Source: Clostridia bacterium
Lineage (GTDB): Bacteria; Bacillota_A; Clostridia; Oscillospirales; CAG-272
Direction of reading: 5' to 3'
NCBI GenBank assembly: GCA_017501345.1
Contig: JAFVXC010000043.1
Location: 62,001-126,000 of the forward strand
DNA: 64,000 nucleotides
In this document: positions 29,904-39,286 of the stretch, in pieces
Numbering within the stretch: position 1 is the first letter of the stretch
Layout of the letters: each line of letters begins with the position of its first letter
The notes under the pieces: model-generated
What the model was told of the DNA's origin: nothing
Seen by the model: the letters and a program-made list of their open reading frames with translations, nothing else
Database searches by the model: none
Made by a program: the position numbers and the translations under genes

Positions 29904-30431
29904 ATGAGGATACGTGTTCGGTATGGACTGAGGCTTACGGTGCTGATGACGCTTTTCGCGGTTGTTTTCGGACTTGTGGGGTGTCGGAACGGCAACAGAG
30001 AACCGACCGCGATGCTTTCGGAGGCGCTTGACGCCGAGATGACGCTTGATGCGGACGGAATCACCTACTGCGTGACCGTGCACCTCGGTGAGGTGCAGGA
30101 GGGCGGGGTGCGCGACGCAGAGGTTATATTTCTGTCTCCCGATTCCCTGTCGGGGATGGCGGTACGTGAGAATGCGGACGGAGTCACGGTGACGCAAAAC
30201 GGTATCACGACAGTCGGGGGAGAAAGGACTCGTGCGCTCCTCCTCGCTGCATCTTTGCTTTGTCCCGCCGAGACCGTGCGAGCCTCCGCGGAGAGTGAGG
30301 GTGGGAGGGTCTATACGGTCTGCCGTTTGTCGGATGGAAGGGCGCTTTATTTCGATGGCGATACGGGGGTTCTCTCGCGCATCGAGAGTGACGGATGCCG
30401 TGCGACGGTTACGTGGATCGAACGGCGGTGA
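29904..30431 (+). CDS. small predicted lipoprotein of unknown function
   Basis: About 175 aa. The N-terminus MRIRVRYGLRLTVLMTLFAVVFGLVGC is a signal peptide ending in the lipobox GLVG-C. The mature part is about 150 residues with several beta-like stretches and no family I recognise. The start is uncertain: ATG at 29904 follows a terminator hairpin directly, and earlier in-frame ATGs at 29883 and 29865 lie inside that hairpin. The csaB gene starts 2 nt after its stop, so the two are probably cotranslated. Confidence 0.7.
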   Translation: MRIRVRYGLRLTVLMTLFAVVFGLVGCRNGNREPTAMLSEALDAEMTLDADGITYCVTVHLGEVQEGGVRDAEVIFLSPDSLSGMAVRENADGVTVTQNGITTVGGERTRALLLAASLLCPAETVRASAESEGGRVYTVCRLSDGRALYFDGDTGVLSRIESDGCRATVTWIERR

Positions 30432-30433
30432 CG

Positions 30434-31411
30434 GTGAAAAAGAAAAGGATTTTGCTCGGTGGCTTTTACGGGTGCGGAAACCTCGGTGACGATGCGATGC
30501 TTGAGGTGCTGATCCGTACGCTTTCGGATGTCGCGCCGCACGTTGGTGTTTCCTATCTCACGGGTGGTGACGAGGAGCTCGACAGATCGCTTTCCGAAAG
30601 CGGCGCCACGGCGGTTCTGCGGCGGCCGCCTGCGGTTCTTCGGGCGGTGCACGAATGCGACGTGCTCGCTTTTGGAGGTGGTTCTCTCCTGCAAAACGCA
30701 ACGGGCAGTCTTTCATTGTACGCTTATCTTTCTTTGTTGTCCCTCGCGCGGCGGTTTGGTAAAAAAACGGCGATCCTTGCGGGCGGACTCGGGCCGATCG
30801 ACGGGAAGATCCCCCTTCGTGCCACTGCTTCGGCGCTTCGACATCTCGACTACGCATCCTTTCGCGACGAAGGCGCGTGCGCTCTTGCGCGCGCTCTCGG
30901 TGCTTCTGCATCGACCGTTTCGGGGGATCTCGCACTGTTACTTCCTATGGAGGTGTGTGCGATCCCGCTTCCCGAGCGATTTCTTCTCGTTGCGCTTCGA
31001 GAAAAAAGTGGTATGCCCGTGCATTTTGTGGCGCAGCGGATCCTTTGCCTTGCCGAGGAAAAGGGACTCACGCCTGTTCTATGCAGCCTTTTCCCGAGGG
31101 AGGACGGCGCGTATGCCGCAGCGGTCGCGCGTGAAATTTCGAGCCTCTGCGGCGCATCGGGCAGAGAGAACGCCGTGTGGACGCTCCCGAATCTGCTTCC
31201 CTCTCGTCTCCGTTCGATCGTGTCACGTGCATCCTTCGTTCTCACGGGACGGTATCACCTCGCGCTTTTTGCGTACGCTGCGGGTATTCCCTTTTCGGTG
31301 CTCGGCGACGACCCGAAGCTATGTGCAATCAAAAAGGAAAAGCGACCGCCCGACGATGTTACGGCACTTGTATTAAAGGATATCGATCGTTTTATCGAAG
31401 TTGTTTTGTAA
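30434..31411 (+). CDS. csaB: polysaccharide pyruvyl transferase, CsaB type
   Basis: 325-aa enzyme that adds pyruvate ketals to secondary cell wall polymers, which serve as anchors for S-layer (SLH) proteins. The N-terminus ILLGGFYGCGNLGDDAMLE carries the family NxGDD motif; LAFGGGSLLQ, ILAGGLGPI and the C-terminal GRYHLALFA are also conserved. GTG at 30434 is chosen because the upstream part of the frame lies inside the previous gene. It is followed by a strong terminator. Confidence 0.88.
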   Translation: MKKKRILLGGFYGCGNLGDDAMLEVLIRTLSDVAPHVGVSYLTGGDEELDRSLSESGATAVLRRPPAVLRAVHECDVLAFGGGSLLQNATGSLSLYAYLSLLSLARRFGKKTAILAGGLGPIDGKIPLRATASALRHLDYASFRDEGACALARALGASASTVSGDLALLLPMEVCAIPLPERFLLVALREKSGMPVHFVAQRILCLAEEKGLTPVLCSLFPREDGAYAAAVAREISSLCGASGRENAVWTLPNLLPSRLRSIVSRASFVLTGRYHLALFAYAAGIPFSVLGDDPKLCAIKKEKRPPDDVTALVLKDIDRFIEVVL

Positions 31412-31440
31412 TTTTTTCTCAAATTTTCCCATTTTTTCTT

Positions 31441-31480
31441 TTAAACGGACGATTTGAAAATCGTCCGTTTTCTGTTTTCA
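31441..31480 (+). terminator. intrinsic terminator after csaB
   Basis: 13-bp perfect stem AAACGGACGATTT / AAATCGTCCGTTT (31443-31455 and 31458-31470) followed by TCTGTTTT. Confidence 0.88.
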
Positions 31481-31510
31481 TAAAAAATTTCGGAAATTTT
31501 GTGAAAACCC

Positions 31511-31539
31511 TTTACAAGACGGATAAAATGTGATAAAAT
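31511..31539 (+). promoter_or_regulatory. promoter of the PFOR gene
   Basis: TTTACA (31511-31516), a 17-nt spacer and TAAAAT (31534-31539), with TGTGA just before the -10. The spacer resembles those of the mtlD and LexA-like promoters. Confidence 0.82.
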
Positions 31540-31608
31540 TAACGATGGGCTATTGTGCCCTGCTCTAACTATGTCAAAAAACAAAGATATACAGGAGGAT
31601 TTGTCAGT

Positions 31609-34600
31609 ATGGCAATCACAAGACAGAAGCTGTCTATGGATGGTAACACGGCCGCGGCTCACGTGAGCTATTCGTTTACCGAAGTAGCAGCAATTTATCC
31701 GATCACCCCCTCAAGCCCTATGGCGGAGCTCACCGACACCTGGGCAGCTATCGGCAAGAATGCAGCCGGTAAGCCTGCTGTTAACATTTTCGGCCAGCCC
31801 GTTAAGATCATGGAGATGCAGTCCGAGGCAGGTGCCGCAGGTGCCGTTCACGGCTCGCTCGGCGCAGGTGCTCTTACGACCACCTATACCGCTTCGCAGG
31901 GTCTCCTTCTTATGATCCCGAATATGTACAAGATCGCAGGTGAGCTTCTTCCCTGCGTGATCCACGTTTCCGCAAGATGCGTTGCGTCCCACGCACTGAA
32001 CATCTTCGGCGACCACTCCGACGTATATGCTTGCCGTCAGACCGGCTTCGCTATGCTCGCAGAGACCAACCAGCAGGAAATTATGGACCTCGGTGCGGTT
32101 GCTCACCTTGCAACCCTCAAGTCCCGCGTTCCCTTCCTGAACTTCTTCGACGGCTTCCGTACCTCTCACGAGATCCAGAAGATCGAGGTCTGGGACAACG
32201 AGGATCTGAAGGATATGGTCGACTGGGATAGCATCAAGGCGTTCCGTGACCGTGCACTCAACCCCGAGCATCCTGTTCTTCGCGGCTCGGCAGAAAACGG
32301 CGACATCTTCTTCCAGCACAGAGAGTCCTGTAACCCCTACTACGACGCAGTTCCCGCGATCGTTGAGGAGTATATGAACAAGGTCAACGAGAAGATCGGC
32401 ACCGATTATAAGCTCTTCAACTACTACGGCCATCCCGAAGCAGAGCGCGTGATCGTCGCTATGGGCTCGGTCTGCGACGTTGCAGAGGAGGTTATCAACT
32501 ATATGCTCGCGGCAGGCGAGAAGGTTGGTCTCGTAAAGGTTCGCCTCTACCGTCCCTTCTCCGCAGAAAAGCTCGCAGAAGCAATTCCTGCTTCCTGTAA
32601 GAAGATCGCGGTCCTCGACCGTACGAAGGAGCCCGGCTCCCTCGGCGAGCCTCTCTACCTCGACGTTGTTGCAGCGCTTGACCGCGTAGGTCGTGAGGGC
32701 ATCACCGTTGTCGGCGGCCGTTACGGTCTCGGCTCGAAGGATACCACTCCCGCATCGATGTTCGCAGTTTTCGAGAACCTTGCTGCAGAGTGCCCGAAGC
32801 ACAACTTCACCATCGGTATCGTCGATGACGTTACCAACCTCTCTCTCGAAGAGAAGCCCGCTCCCGATACCGCAGCTCCCGGCTCGATCTCCTGCAAGTT
32901 CTGGGGTCTCGGCGGCGACGGTACGGTTGGTGCAAACAAGAACTCGATTAAGATCATCGGCGACCACACCGATAAGTTTATTCAGGCTTACTTCCAGTAT
33001 GACTCGAAGAAGACCGGCGGTATCACCATCTCGCACCTGCGCTTTGGTAACCAGCCCATCAAGTCTCCTTACTATATCACGAAGGCTGACTTCGTTGCTT
33101 GCCACAACGTTGCATACATTCTGAAGGGCTACAAGATCGTTGAGGACGTTAAGCCGAACGGCACCTTCCTTCTCGACTGCCAGTGGACTCCCGAGGAGCT
33201 GACCGAAAAGCTTCCCGCATCGGTCAAGTCCTACATTGCAAAGAATAATCTGAAGTTCTATATCATCAATGCGACCAACCTCGCAAAGACCGTTGGTAAC
33301 ATGAAGGTCAAGAACACCATCCTTCAGTCCGCATTCTTCTCGCTCGCAAACGTAATGCCGATCGCAGAAGCAATCGACTACATGAAGTACATGGCGAAGA
33401 AGTCCTACTCGAAGTTCGGCGACGAGGTCGTTGAGCAGAACTTCAAGGCGATCGACTGCGGCAAGGATGCACTCGTTGAGGTTAAGGTTCCCGCAGAATG
33501 GGCAAATGCAGGCGAAACGCCCGCAGAGGCTCCCGCGACCGGCGACAGAGCTGACCTCGTTCACTTCGTCAACACCATCGTTACCCCCGTCGGCAAGATG
33601 GACGGCGACAGCCTCCCCGTATCCGCATTCAAGGGTATGGAGGACGGTACCTTCCCGCAGGGCTCCGCAGCTTACGAAAAGCGCGGCGTTGCCGTATTCG
33701 TTCCGAAGTGGAATCCCGAAGCCTGCATCCAGTGTAACAGCTGTGCATTCGTATGTCCTCACGCGTGCATCCGTCCCGTTGCTATGACCGAGGAAGAGGC
33801 AGCAGCAGCTCCCGCAGCGACGAAGTTCACCGCAAAGCCCGTTATCAAGACGAACTACAAGTTTACGATGGCGATCTCGCCCGCAGACTGTATGGGTTGT
33901 ACCCTCTGTGTAAAGGCTTGCCCCGTTAACAATAATCCGAAGCTCGGTACCGCTCTCGAAATGGTTCCCGCCGCTACGCAGGCAGATCAGCAGGAGCCTT
34001 GGAACTACGCAGTCGGAAAGGTTTCCGAAAAGCTCGAGCTCGTCAACAACACGGTTAAGGGCAGCCAGTTCAAGCAGCCTCTGCTTGAATTCTCCGGCTC
34101 CTGCGCAGGCTGTGCAGAGACCTCCTACGCCCGTATCATCACCCAGCTCTTCGGTGAGAGAATGTATATCTCGAACGCAACCGGATGTTCCTCCATCTGG
34201 GGCGGCTCGGCTCCCGCAACGCCTTACACCGTAAACCGCAAGAGCGGCAAGGGTCCGGCTTGGGCGAACTCCCTCTTTGAGGATAACGCAGAGCACGGTC
34301 TCGGTATGGCGCTCGCACAGAAGACCATCCGCGAGAGACTGAAGGGCTACGTTGAAGAGGTCGTTGCCAACGCTGAGAAGGCTGACGTTAAGGCTGCAGC
34401 TGAGAATTGGCTCGCAACCTATAACGACGGTAAGACGAACGAAGCAGCTACCGCTGCACTCGTTGCGGCTCTCGAGGGCTGTGGCTGTGATCTTGCAAAG
34501 AAGATCCTCGCTGACAAGCAGTACCTCTCGAAGAAGTCTGTATGGATCTTCGGTGGTGACGGATGGGCATACGATATCGGCTTCGGCGGTCTCGATCACG

Positions 34601-35181
34601 TGCTCGCATCGGGTGAGGATGTAAACATTATGGTATTCGATACCGAGGTTTACTCGAACACCGGCGGTCAGGCATCGAAGGCTTCGAACATCGGTCAGGT
34701 TGCTCAGTTTGCAGCAGCAGGTAAGGCGATCGGCAAGAAGAATCTCGCAGAGATCGCAATGTCCTACGGCTACGTTTACGTTGCACAGGTTGCAATGGGC
34801 GCAGATATGAACCAGTACCTCAAGGCTCTTGCAGAGGCAGAGGCTTATCCGGGTCCCTCGCTGATCATTGGCTATGCTCCCTGCGAGATGCACGGCATCA
34901 AGAAGGGCGGTATGCAGAACTGCCAGCTCGAGATGAAGAAGGCAGTCGAGGCAGGCTACTGGCATATGTTCCGTTACAATCCTACCCTCGAAAACAACAA
35001 GCTCACGATCGATTCCAAGGCTCCCTCGGGAAGTTATCAGGAATTCATCGCGAACGAGGCTCGTTACGCGCGTCTCGCTCAGACCTTCCCCGAAAGAGCA
35101 CAGGCTCTCTTCGCACAGGCTGAAGAAAACGCGAAGGCAAAGTACGAGCGTCTCCAGAAGATGGGCAAGCTGTACGAATAA
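31609..35181 (+). CDS. nifJ: pyruvate:ferredoxin (flavodoxin) oxidoreductase
   Basis: 1190-aa single-chain PFOR that oxidises pyruvate to acetyl-CoA and CO2 and reduces ferredoxin, the central step of clostridial fermentation. The N-terminal pyrimidine-binding domain starts MAITRQKLSMDGNTAAAHVS with YPITPSSPM. Two 4Fe-4S sites are visible (CIQCNSCAFVCP near 705, CMGCTLCVKACP near 765). The TPP domain shows CAGCAETSYARI and GGDGWAYDIGFGGLDHVL, and the conserved ENTGG-like YSNTGGQASK. ATG at 31609 has AGGAGG upstream; the longer in-frame start at 31555 does not. A terminator follows. A 1167-aa open frame on the opposite strand is a shadow. Confidence 0.98.
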   Translation: MAITRQKLSMDGNTAAAHVSYSFTEVAAIYPITPSSPMAELTDTWAAIGKNAAGKPAVNIFGQPVKIMEMQSEAGAAGAVHGSLGAGALTTTYTASQGLLLMIPNMYKIAGELLPCVIHVSARCVASHALNIFGDHSDVYACRQTGFAMLAETNQQEIMDLGAVAHLATLKSRVPFLNFFDGFRTSHEIQKIEVWDNEDLKDMVDWDSIKAFRDRALNPEHPVLRGSAENGDIFFQHRESCNPYYDAVPAIVEEYMNKVNEKIGTDYKLFNYYGHPEAERVIVAMGSVCDVAEEVINYMLAAGEKVGLVKVRLYRPFSAEKLAEAIPASCKKIAVLDRTKEPGSLGEPLYLDVVAALDRVGREGITVVGGRYGLGSKDTTPASMFAVFENLAAECPKHNFTIGIVDDVTNLSLEEKPAPDTAAPGSISCKFWGLGGDGTVGANKNSIKIIGDHTDKFIQAYFQYDSKKTGGITISHLRFGNQPIKSPYYITKADFVACHNVAYILKGYKIVEDVKPNGTFLLDCQWTPEELTEKLPASVKSYIAKNNLKFYIINATNLAKTVGNMKVKNTILQSAFFSLANVMPIAEAIDYMKYMAKKSYSKFGDEVVEQNFKAIDCGKDALVEVKVPAEWANAGETPAEAPATGDRADLVHFVNTIVTPVGKMDGDSLPVSAFKGMEDGTFPQGSAAYEKRGVAVFVPKWNPEACIQCNSCAFVCPHACIRPVAMTEEEAAAAPAATKFTAKPVIKTNYKFTMAISPADCMGCTLCVKACPVNNNPKLGTALEMVPAATQADQQEPWNYAVGKVSEKLELVNNTVKGSQFKQPLLEFSGSCAGCAETSYARIITQLFGERMYISNATGCSSIWGGSAPATPYTVNRKSGKGPAWANSLFEDNAEHGLGMALAQKTIRERLKGYVEEVVANAEKADVKAAAENWLATYNDGKTNEAATAALVAALEGCGCDLAKKILADKQYLSKKSVWIFGGDGWAYDIGFGGLDHVLASGEDVNIMVFDTEVYSNTGGQASKASNIGQVAQFAAAGKAIGKKNLAEIAMSYGYVYVAQVAMGADMNQYLKALAEAEAYPGPSLIIGYAPCEMHGIKKGGMQNCQLEMKKAVEAGYWHMFRYNPTLENNKLTIDSKAPSGSYQEFIANEARYARLAQTFPERAQALFAQAEENAKAKYERLQKMGKLYE

Positions 35182-35200
35182 TTTTATAAACCCAAAAGTA

Positions 35201-35228
35201 AGGGACTGCCGCAACGCGGCAGTCCCTT
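35201..35228 (+). terminator. hairpin after PFOR
   Basis: AGGGACTGCCGC-AAC-GCGGCAGTCCCT, a 12-bp GC-rich stem with only a short T-run after it, 20 nt past the PFOR stop. Confidence 0.75.
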
Positions 35229-35241
35229 CCTGAAACGAAAA

Positions 35242-35272
35242 GAGAGGCTGAGCCGTTGGCTCAGCCTCTTGT
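35242..35272 (-). terminator. terminator for the minus-strand block
   Basis: GAGGCTGAGCC-GTT-GGCTCAGCCTC; read on the minus strand it is followed by TCTCTTTTCGTTT. It lies 14 nt beyond the stop of the 35286 gene. Confidence 0.8.
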
Positions 35273-35285
35273 CGTCTATTCCTTT

Positions 35286-36080
35286 TTATCCGATCAGGTC
35301 AACGTAAGCACCGTAGATGCACGGAGCGGTGTGCGGTATCTGAAGGATGTCATTCATATCATAGATCGACCGTTCTCCTGCGCCCTCGCCGTAGATGCGG
35401 ATCATCGCACCCGCGACAAAATTCTGCGCATCGCTCTCTCTGAGACAGTCCCGCAGCAGGATCGTGCAGGTGCTGCCGTCGAGCGCCTCGCAGATGTAGT
35501 AGGTCGTGTACTCACTGCCCTTGCGATAGCCCTCCTCATCTACGATGCGCTCCTTTATAAGAAGTGTCATTGAGACGAATTTGTCCTCGTAGCTGTCTGC
35601 GAAGCGGTAAAATTCCTCTACAGAGATCTCCTCGCAGGCGGCGACGTATTCGGCGCGCGAAAGGGAGGTGTCCACGGGATCGCTGAAGTAATTGATCACG
35701 CCTCGCACGATCGAGCTGATCCCGATGCTTGATAGAATCGCGTATACAGCTGTGATCACGATAACCGTTATTTTGATCCCCTTTTTGTGTGGGCTTGTGA
35801 GAAGCAGAATAATGCCTATGAGCGGAAAAACAAAGAGAATCAGGATGATGAACCACCAGCGGTGATACCAATCAATGAAAGCAACCTTATACTGCGGTCC
35901 GCCGTGCTTCTTTTTTTTCTTCACAGCCCTTCGATTCCCCGCGCGCATATAGTCGGGACAACGCATACCGCACAGAGGGCAGTTGTCGTCCTCGAAAAAG
36001 CATCCGCAGTCGGGGCATTTATTCAGATCGGGGCGGTCGAGCTCCTCGTCGTCCACAAACGAACCGAGCATTCTTCCCAT
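35286..36080 (-). CDS. zinc-ribbon membrane protein, unknown function
   Basis: 264-aa protein. An N-terminal zinc ribbon has C22-X2-C25 and C34-X2-C37 (KCPDCGCFF, DNCPLCGMRC). A basic patch (RRAVKKKKKHGG) precedes two membrane segments at about 75-95 (WWFIILILFVFPLIGIILLL) and 103-124. The C-terminal 130 residues look like a small beta-rich domain (KFVSMTLLIKERIVDEE, YYICEALDGSTCTILLRDC), possibly OB-like. I do not recognise the family beyond that. AAAGGA lies 12 nt before the ATG. It is the last gene of the minus-strand block. Confidence 0.78.
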   Translation of the reverse strand: MGRMLGSFVDDEELDRPDLNKCPDCGCFFEDDNCPLCGMRCPDYMRAGNRRAVKKKKKHGGPQYKVAFIDWYHRWWFIILILFVFPLIGIILLLTSPHKKGIKITVIVITAVYAILSSIGISSIVRGVINYFSDPVDTSLSRAEYVAACEEISVEEFYRFADSYEDKFVSMTLLIKERIVDEEGYRKGSEYTTYYICEALDGSTCTILLRDCLRESDAQNFVAGAMIRIYGEGAGERSIYDMNDILQIPHTAPCIYGAYVDLIG

Positions 36081-36164
36081 AGCTTCAGATGTCCTTTCTG
36101 TTATTTTGTGCGAGGGGATATCCTCAAGCGGAGCGCGAGGCAGAGCCCTGTAATATTCTTCCCT

Positions 36165-36938
36165 TTACTTCCCATAACGCCTGAGATACATCGACTCAAG
36201 CGTTCCCCTTCGGAGCAGAACGATCAGTACGACCGAAAGTGCAACGAGCACGAGCAGAATGCCCGACAGAAGCACGGGAAGTCTCGAGGCTCCTTCGGGT
36301 GGCGGATCCTCGGTGATCCGCAGGGTGAATGCCGACTGCTCGGGGAAAAAAGCGACAAGCGAGCTCCCGTACGACGACGTCAGCTCGGTCTCTGAGCCGT
36401 TTTCGTCGATCGACAAGACGCGCAGTCGATCTGCGTGCTTTGTCTTATGCTTGATCTGGATCTTAAGAGCCTCTCTGTCAAATTCGAAGCCAAGGTCGAC
36501 GTCGTAGACGACGTCCACGGGCGTTTCCTCGCCCGAGTCAACCGTTTCATCGGTGTCGGATCCGTTCGTTTCCTCGACGATCTCCTTTACGTAGATCGTT
36601 ACGGGCTCTCCGCGTTTTGCGATCTGTGAAACGAGACCCGCCGTCAGATAAAGCTTGAAATCGCCGAGACTGATGTAGAGAGATACACCGTGCTCAGCGG
36701 TTTCGACGAAGGCGTCAAGCAGATCGACGTTTCCGTGCTCTGCATAGACTCTATGCAGGTGGAGTGCCGCCTGCGTGTCACCCTCTTCAAAGGAGTAGCT
36801 GTACAGTTTCGAGGGGATGATATCCTCGCCATCGTCCCCCGAGTGATCGTCGTCCTCGCCTGCGTATATGCAGAGCGGCGAGAGCAGGACCAGAAGAAAA
36901 ACGAGAAGGAGGGTGCATATGCGTGATGCCCGCGACAT
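36165..36938 (-). CDS. predicted secreted, C-terminally anchored protein
   Basis: 257-aa protein with an N-terminal signal peptide (residues 1-26, ending near CIYAG) and a C-terminal membrane segment (SGILLVLVALSVVLIVLL) followed by a short basic cytoplasmic tail. The extracellular part starts with an acidic Asp-rich stretch and then shows TIYVKEIVEETNGSD and LRITEDPPPEG segments of the kind seen in surface-exposed beta domains. No family recognised. It lies between the PFL gene and the zinc-ribbon membrane protein on the same strand. Confidence 0.72.
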   Translation of the reverse strand: MSRASRICTLLLVFLLVLLSPLCIYAGEDDDHSGDDGEDIIPSKLYSYSFEEGDTQAALHLHRVYAEHGNVDLLDAFVETAEHGVSLYISLGDFKLYLTAGLVSQIAKRGEPVTIYVKEIVEETNGSDTDETVDSGEETPVDVVYDVDLGFEFDREALKIQIKHKTKHADRLRVLSIDENGSETELTSSYGSSLVAFFPEQSAFTLRITEDPPPEGASRLPVLLSGILLVLVALSVVLIVLLRRGTLESMYLRRYGK

Positions 36939-36976
36939 ATCTTCTCCTCCTTCCTTTTTGTTACTTTGCCCGAAAA

Positions 36977-38335
36977 TCAGTTCTTCAGACTGTGGATCGG
37001 TGCAGGGATACGTCCGCCGCGTCCGATGAATTTAGCGGGCGAATAGGGATTCAGCTCGATGATCGGTGCGTGACCGAGCAGACCGCCGAATTCGACCGTG
37101 TCACCCGGCTTCTTGCCGAATGCGGGAATGACACGCACCGCCGTCGTCTTGGTGTTGACGACACCGATCGAGATCTCGTCCGCAATAATGCCGCAGATGA
37201 CGTCCTCGGGAGTGTCTCCGGGGATCGCGATCATATCGAGACCGACCGAGCAGACCGCCGTCATCGCCTCGAGCTTTTCGATCGACAGAGCACCTCTCTC
37301 GACCGCCGCGATCATTCCCGCATCCTCCGAGACCGGAATGAAAGCACCCGAAAGACCGCCGACGTGGTTCGATGCCATAACGCCGCCCTTCTTGACGGCA
37401 TCGTTCAGCATTGCGAGGCAGGCAGTCGTGCCGTGTGCACCGCAGGATTCAAGTCCCATATCCTCAAGGATCTGTGCGACAGAGTCGCCGATCGCAGGGG
37501 TGGGCGCGAGAGACAGATCGATGATGCCGAAGGGTACACCGAGCCTTCTCGACGCCTCGGATGCAACGAGCTGACCGACGCGAGTGATCTTGAACGCAGT
37601 TTTCTTAATGAGCTCGGCAAGCTCGGAAAGGTCGCAGTTGCCTGCGCGCTCGATCGCCGAGCTGACGACACCGGGGCCCGAAACGCCGACGTTGATGACG
37701 CAGTCGGGCTCGCCGACGCCGTGGAAGGCGCCTGCCATAAAGGGATTGTCCTCGGGAACGTTTGCAAATACGACGAGCTTCGCGCATCCGATCGAGTTTC
37801 TGTCCTTCGTCAGCTCTGCCGCGCGGACGATGGTCTTTCCCATCAGGCGGATGGCATCCATATTGATGCCCGCCTTTGTCGTTGCGACGTTGACCGACGA
37901 GCAGACGAGCTCGGTCTCGGCAAGTGCCTCGGGGATCGCCGCGATGAGATTGCGGTCGCCTGCGGTCATTCCCTTGTGAACGAGTGCCGAGTAACCGCCG
38001 ATGAAGTTGATCCCCGTTGTCTCGGCAGCCCTTTGCAGGGTGTGCGCGACCTTGATAAAGCCGTCCTTCGAAAGACTTCCGCCGACGAGCGAGATAGGCG
38101 TGACCGAAACGCGCTTATTGACGATCGGTACGCCGTAGTCCTTTTCGATCGCGCAGCCCGTCTCAACGAGGTGCTCTGCGGAGTGGGTGATCTTATCGTA
38201 TATCTTGCGGCAGAGCACGTCCTCGTCGTCCGAGATGCAGTCGAAAAGCGAAATGCCCATCGTGATCGTTCGGATGTCGAGGTTTTCCTGCCGTATCATC
38301 TGGATGGTTTCCAGAATGTCCTGTGTATTCAGCAT
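36977..38335 (-). CDS. PFL/UPF0210 (DUF711) family protein
   Basis: 452-aa protein of the UPF0210/DUF711 family, which has a fold related to pyruvate formate-lyase but no established reaction. The N-terminus [26 protein letters not shown] and the block [18 protein letters not shown] are typical, and the length is normal. It directly follows the small ACT-domain gene, a pairing seen widely in Firmicutes and suggesting the ACT protein is its regulatory partner. Function unknown. Confidence 0.9.
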   Translation of the reverse strand: MLNTQDILETIQMIRQENLDIRTITMGISLFDCISDDEDVLCRKIYDKITHSAEHLVETGCAIEKDYGVPIVNKRVSVTPISLVGGSLSKDGFIKVAHTLQRAAETTGINFIGGYSALVHKGMTAGDRNLIAAIPEALAETELVCSSVNVATTKAGINMDAIRLMGKTIVRAAELTKDRNSIGCAKLVVFANVPEDNPFMAGAFHGVGEPDCVINVGVSGPGVVSSAIERAGNCDLSELAELIKKTAFKITRVGQLVASEASRRLGVPFGIIDLSLAPTPAIGDSVAQILEDMGLESCGAHGTTACLAMLNDAVKKGGVMASNHVGGLSGAFIPVSEDAGMIAAVERGALSIEKLEAMTAVCSVGLDMIAIPGDTPEDVICGIIADEISIGVVNTKTTAVRVIPAFGKKPGDTVEFGGLLGHAPIIELNPYSPAKFIGRGGRIPAPIHSLKN

Positions 38336-38369
38336 TACGGTACAGTCCTTTCAAAAAGTGAGAGCGGTG

Positions 38370-38639
38370 TCAAATGTGATGCATTGTGTTGAAGATATCC
38401 TCGTGCATCGAGTTGATCTCAAGATGCTTCTTTTCTCCGAGCATATGGAGCTGATCGGAAAAGTCCGAGAAGGGGATCGTGAGCTTGTCGATGTCTGCGA
38501 GCATGATCATTGCAAAATAGTCTTGGATGATGCTCTGGGTGACGTCGAGAATGTTGACCTTGTACTCGGCACAAACGGTTGCGACGTCTGCGATGATGCC
38601 GACCGAGTCCTTGCCCGTTACGGTGATGACTGCTTTCAT
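38370..38639 (-). CDS. ACT domain protein (UPF0237)
   Basis: 89-aa single ACT-domain protein beginning MKAVITVTGKDSVGIIADVA. Such proteins bind small ligands such as amino acids. The ATG at 38639 has AAAGGAG 8 nt upstream; the longer open frame to 38831 overlaps the gene before it. It ends 34 nt before the PFL gene and probably works with it. Confidence 0.92.
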   Translation of the reverse strand: MKAVITVTGKDSVGIIADVATVCAEYKVNILDVTQSIIQDYFAMIMLADIDKLTIPFSDFSDQLHMLGEKKHLEINSMHEDIFNTMHHI

Positions 38640-38706
38640 ATTGGTTCTCCTTTTTTGATATACGTGTATAGTGGTTTTACGGATCGGGCGTACGGACGCC
38701 CGATTT

Positions 38707-39276
38707 TTAAGTGTTTCCCGAGCTCCGATCGCGCTTCGCGGTCGTACTGCCTGCATACGTCCGCAGGAAGCGGTAGGCGTTGTCGGTGAGTTCGAAGTAA
38801 AACGCGGCGGTTTTTTCGTCCTCTTCTTCAAAGATGCAGCACCAGATCTCTTTTCCGCGGTTCTCGTCGGCGTTTTGCGACGACAGTGCGAAATATTGCT
38901 TTTCGGGTGCGTATTTTGATAGGATCCTCGTACTGTCGGTGCTTCCGTACGGAAACGCCGCCTTGATCTCTCTCATATCCTGCTCGAACACGACTCTGCG
39001 CGCGCTACCTCCGTAGATGCGAGAGAAAACGAGCACGCCACCCGTCATGGTATATTCGTATTCCACGCGGGTCTTGCGCCAGGTGACGAGAAAGAGTGGA
39101 ATATCAATGAGCACGGCAACCGTGATTGCAGGCACGAGTGCCTGCCACACGAGTCCGAGCATCGTAGAAACGAATAGGATGAATGTGTAAAGCAGGATGA
39201 AAACGATGCGGAGAGCGATCTGTGCTCCCCCGAGCTTCTGCTTTACCGTGTGCTCGCAGATTTGACTGTATTCCAT
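38707..39276 (-). CDS. small membrane protein of unknown function
   Basis: 189-aa protein with two adjacent membrane segments near residues 20-65 (IALRIVFILLYTFILFVST, VWQALVPAITVAVLIDIPLFLV) and a cytoplasmic C-terminal domain starting TRVEYEYTMTGGVLVFSRIYGG, which resembles PH-like domains of bacterial membrane proteins. That similarity is weak. It starts 10 nt after glnA stops, in the same transcription unit. Confidence 0.72.
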   Translation of the reverse strand: MEYSQICEHTVKQKLGGAQIALRIVFILLYTFILFVSTMLGLVWQALVPAITVAVLIDIPLFLVTWRKTRVEYEYTMTGGVLVFSRIYGGSARRVVFEQDMREIKAAFPYGSTDSTRILSKYAPEKQYFALSSQNADENRGKEIWCCIFEEEDEKTAAFYFELTDNAYRFLRTYAGSTTAKRDRSSGNT

Positions 39277-39286
39277 AGCCGATAAT

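Noticed and set aside
31711..35214. 1167-aa open frame opposite PFOR
   Set aside because: It is an antisense shadow caused by codon bias; the plus strand encodes a complete PFOR with all motifs, and the minus frame has no start site signal or known domain.
36923..38392. 489-aa plus-strand frame opposite the PFL gene
   Set aside because: Antisense shadow of a well-conserved gene; Asp/Arg-rich with no domain.
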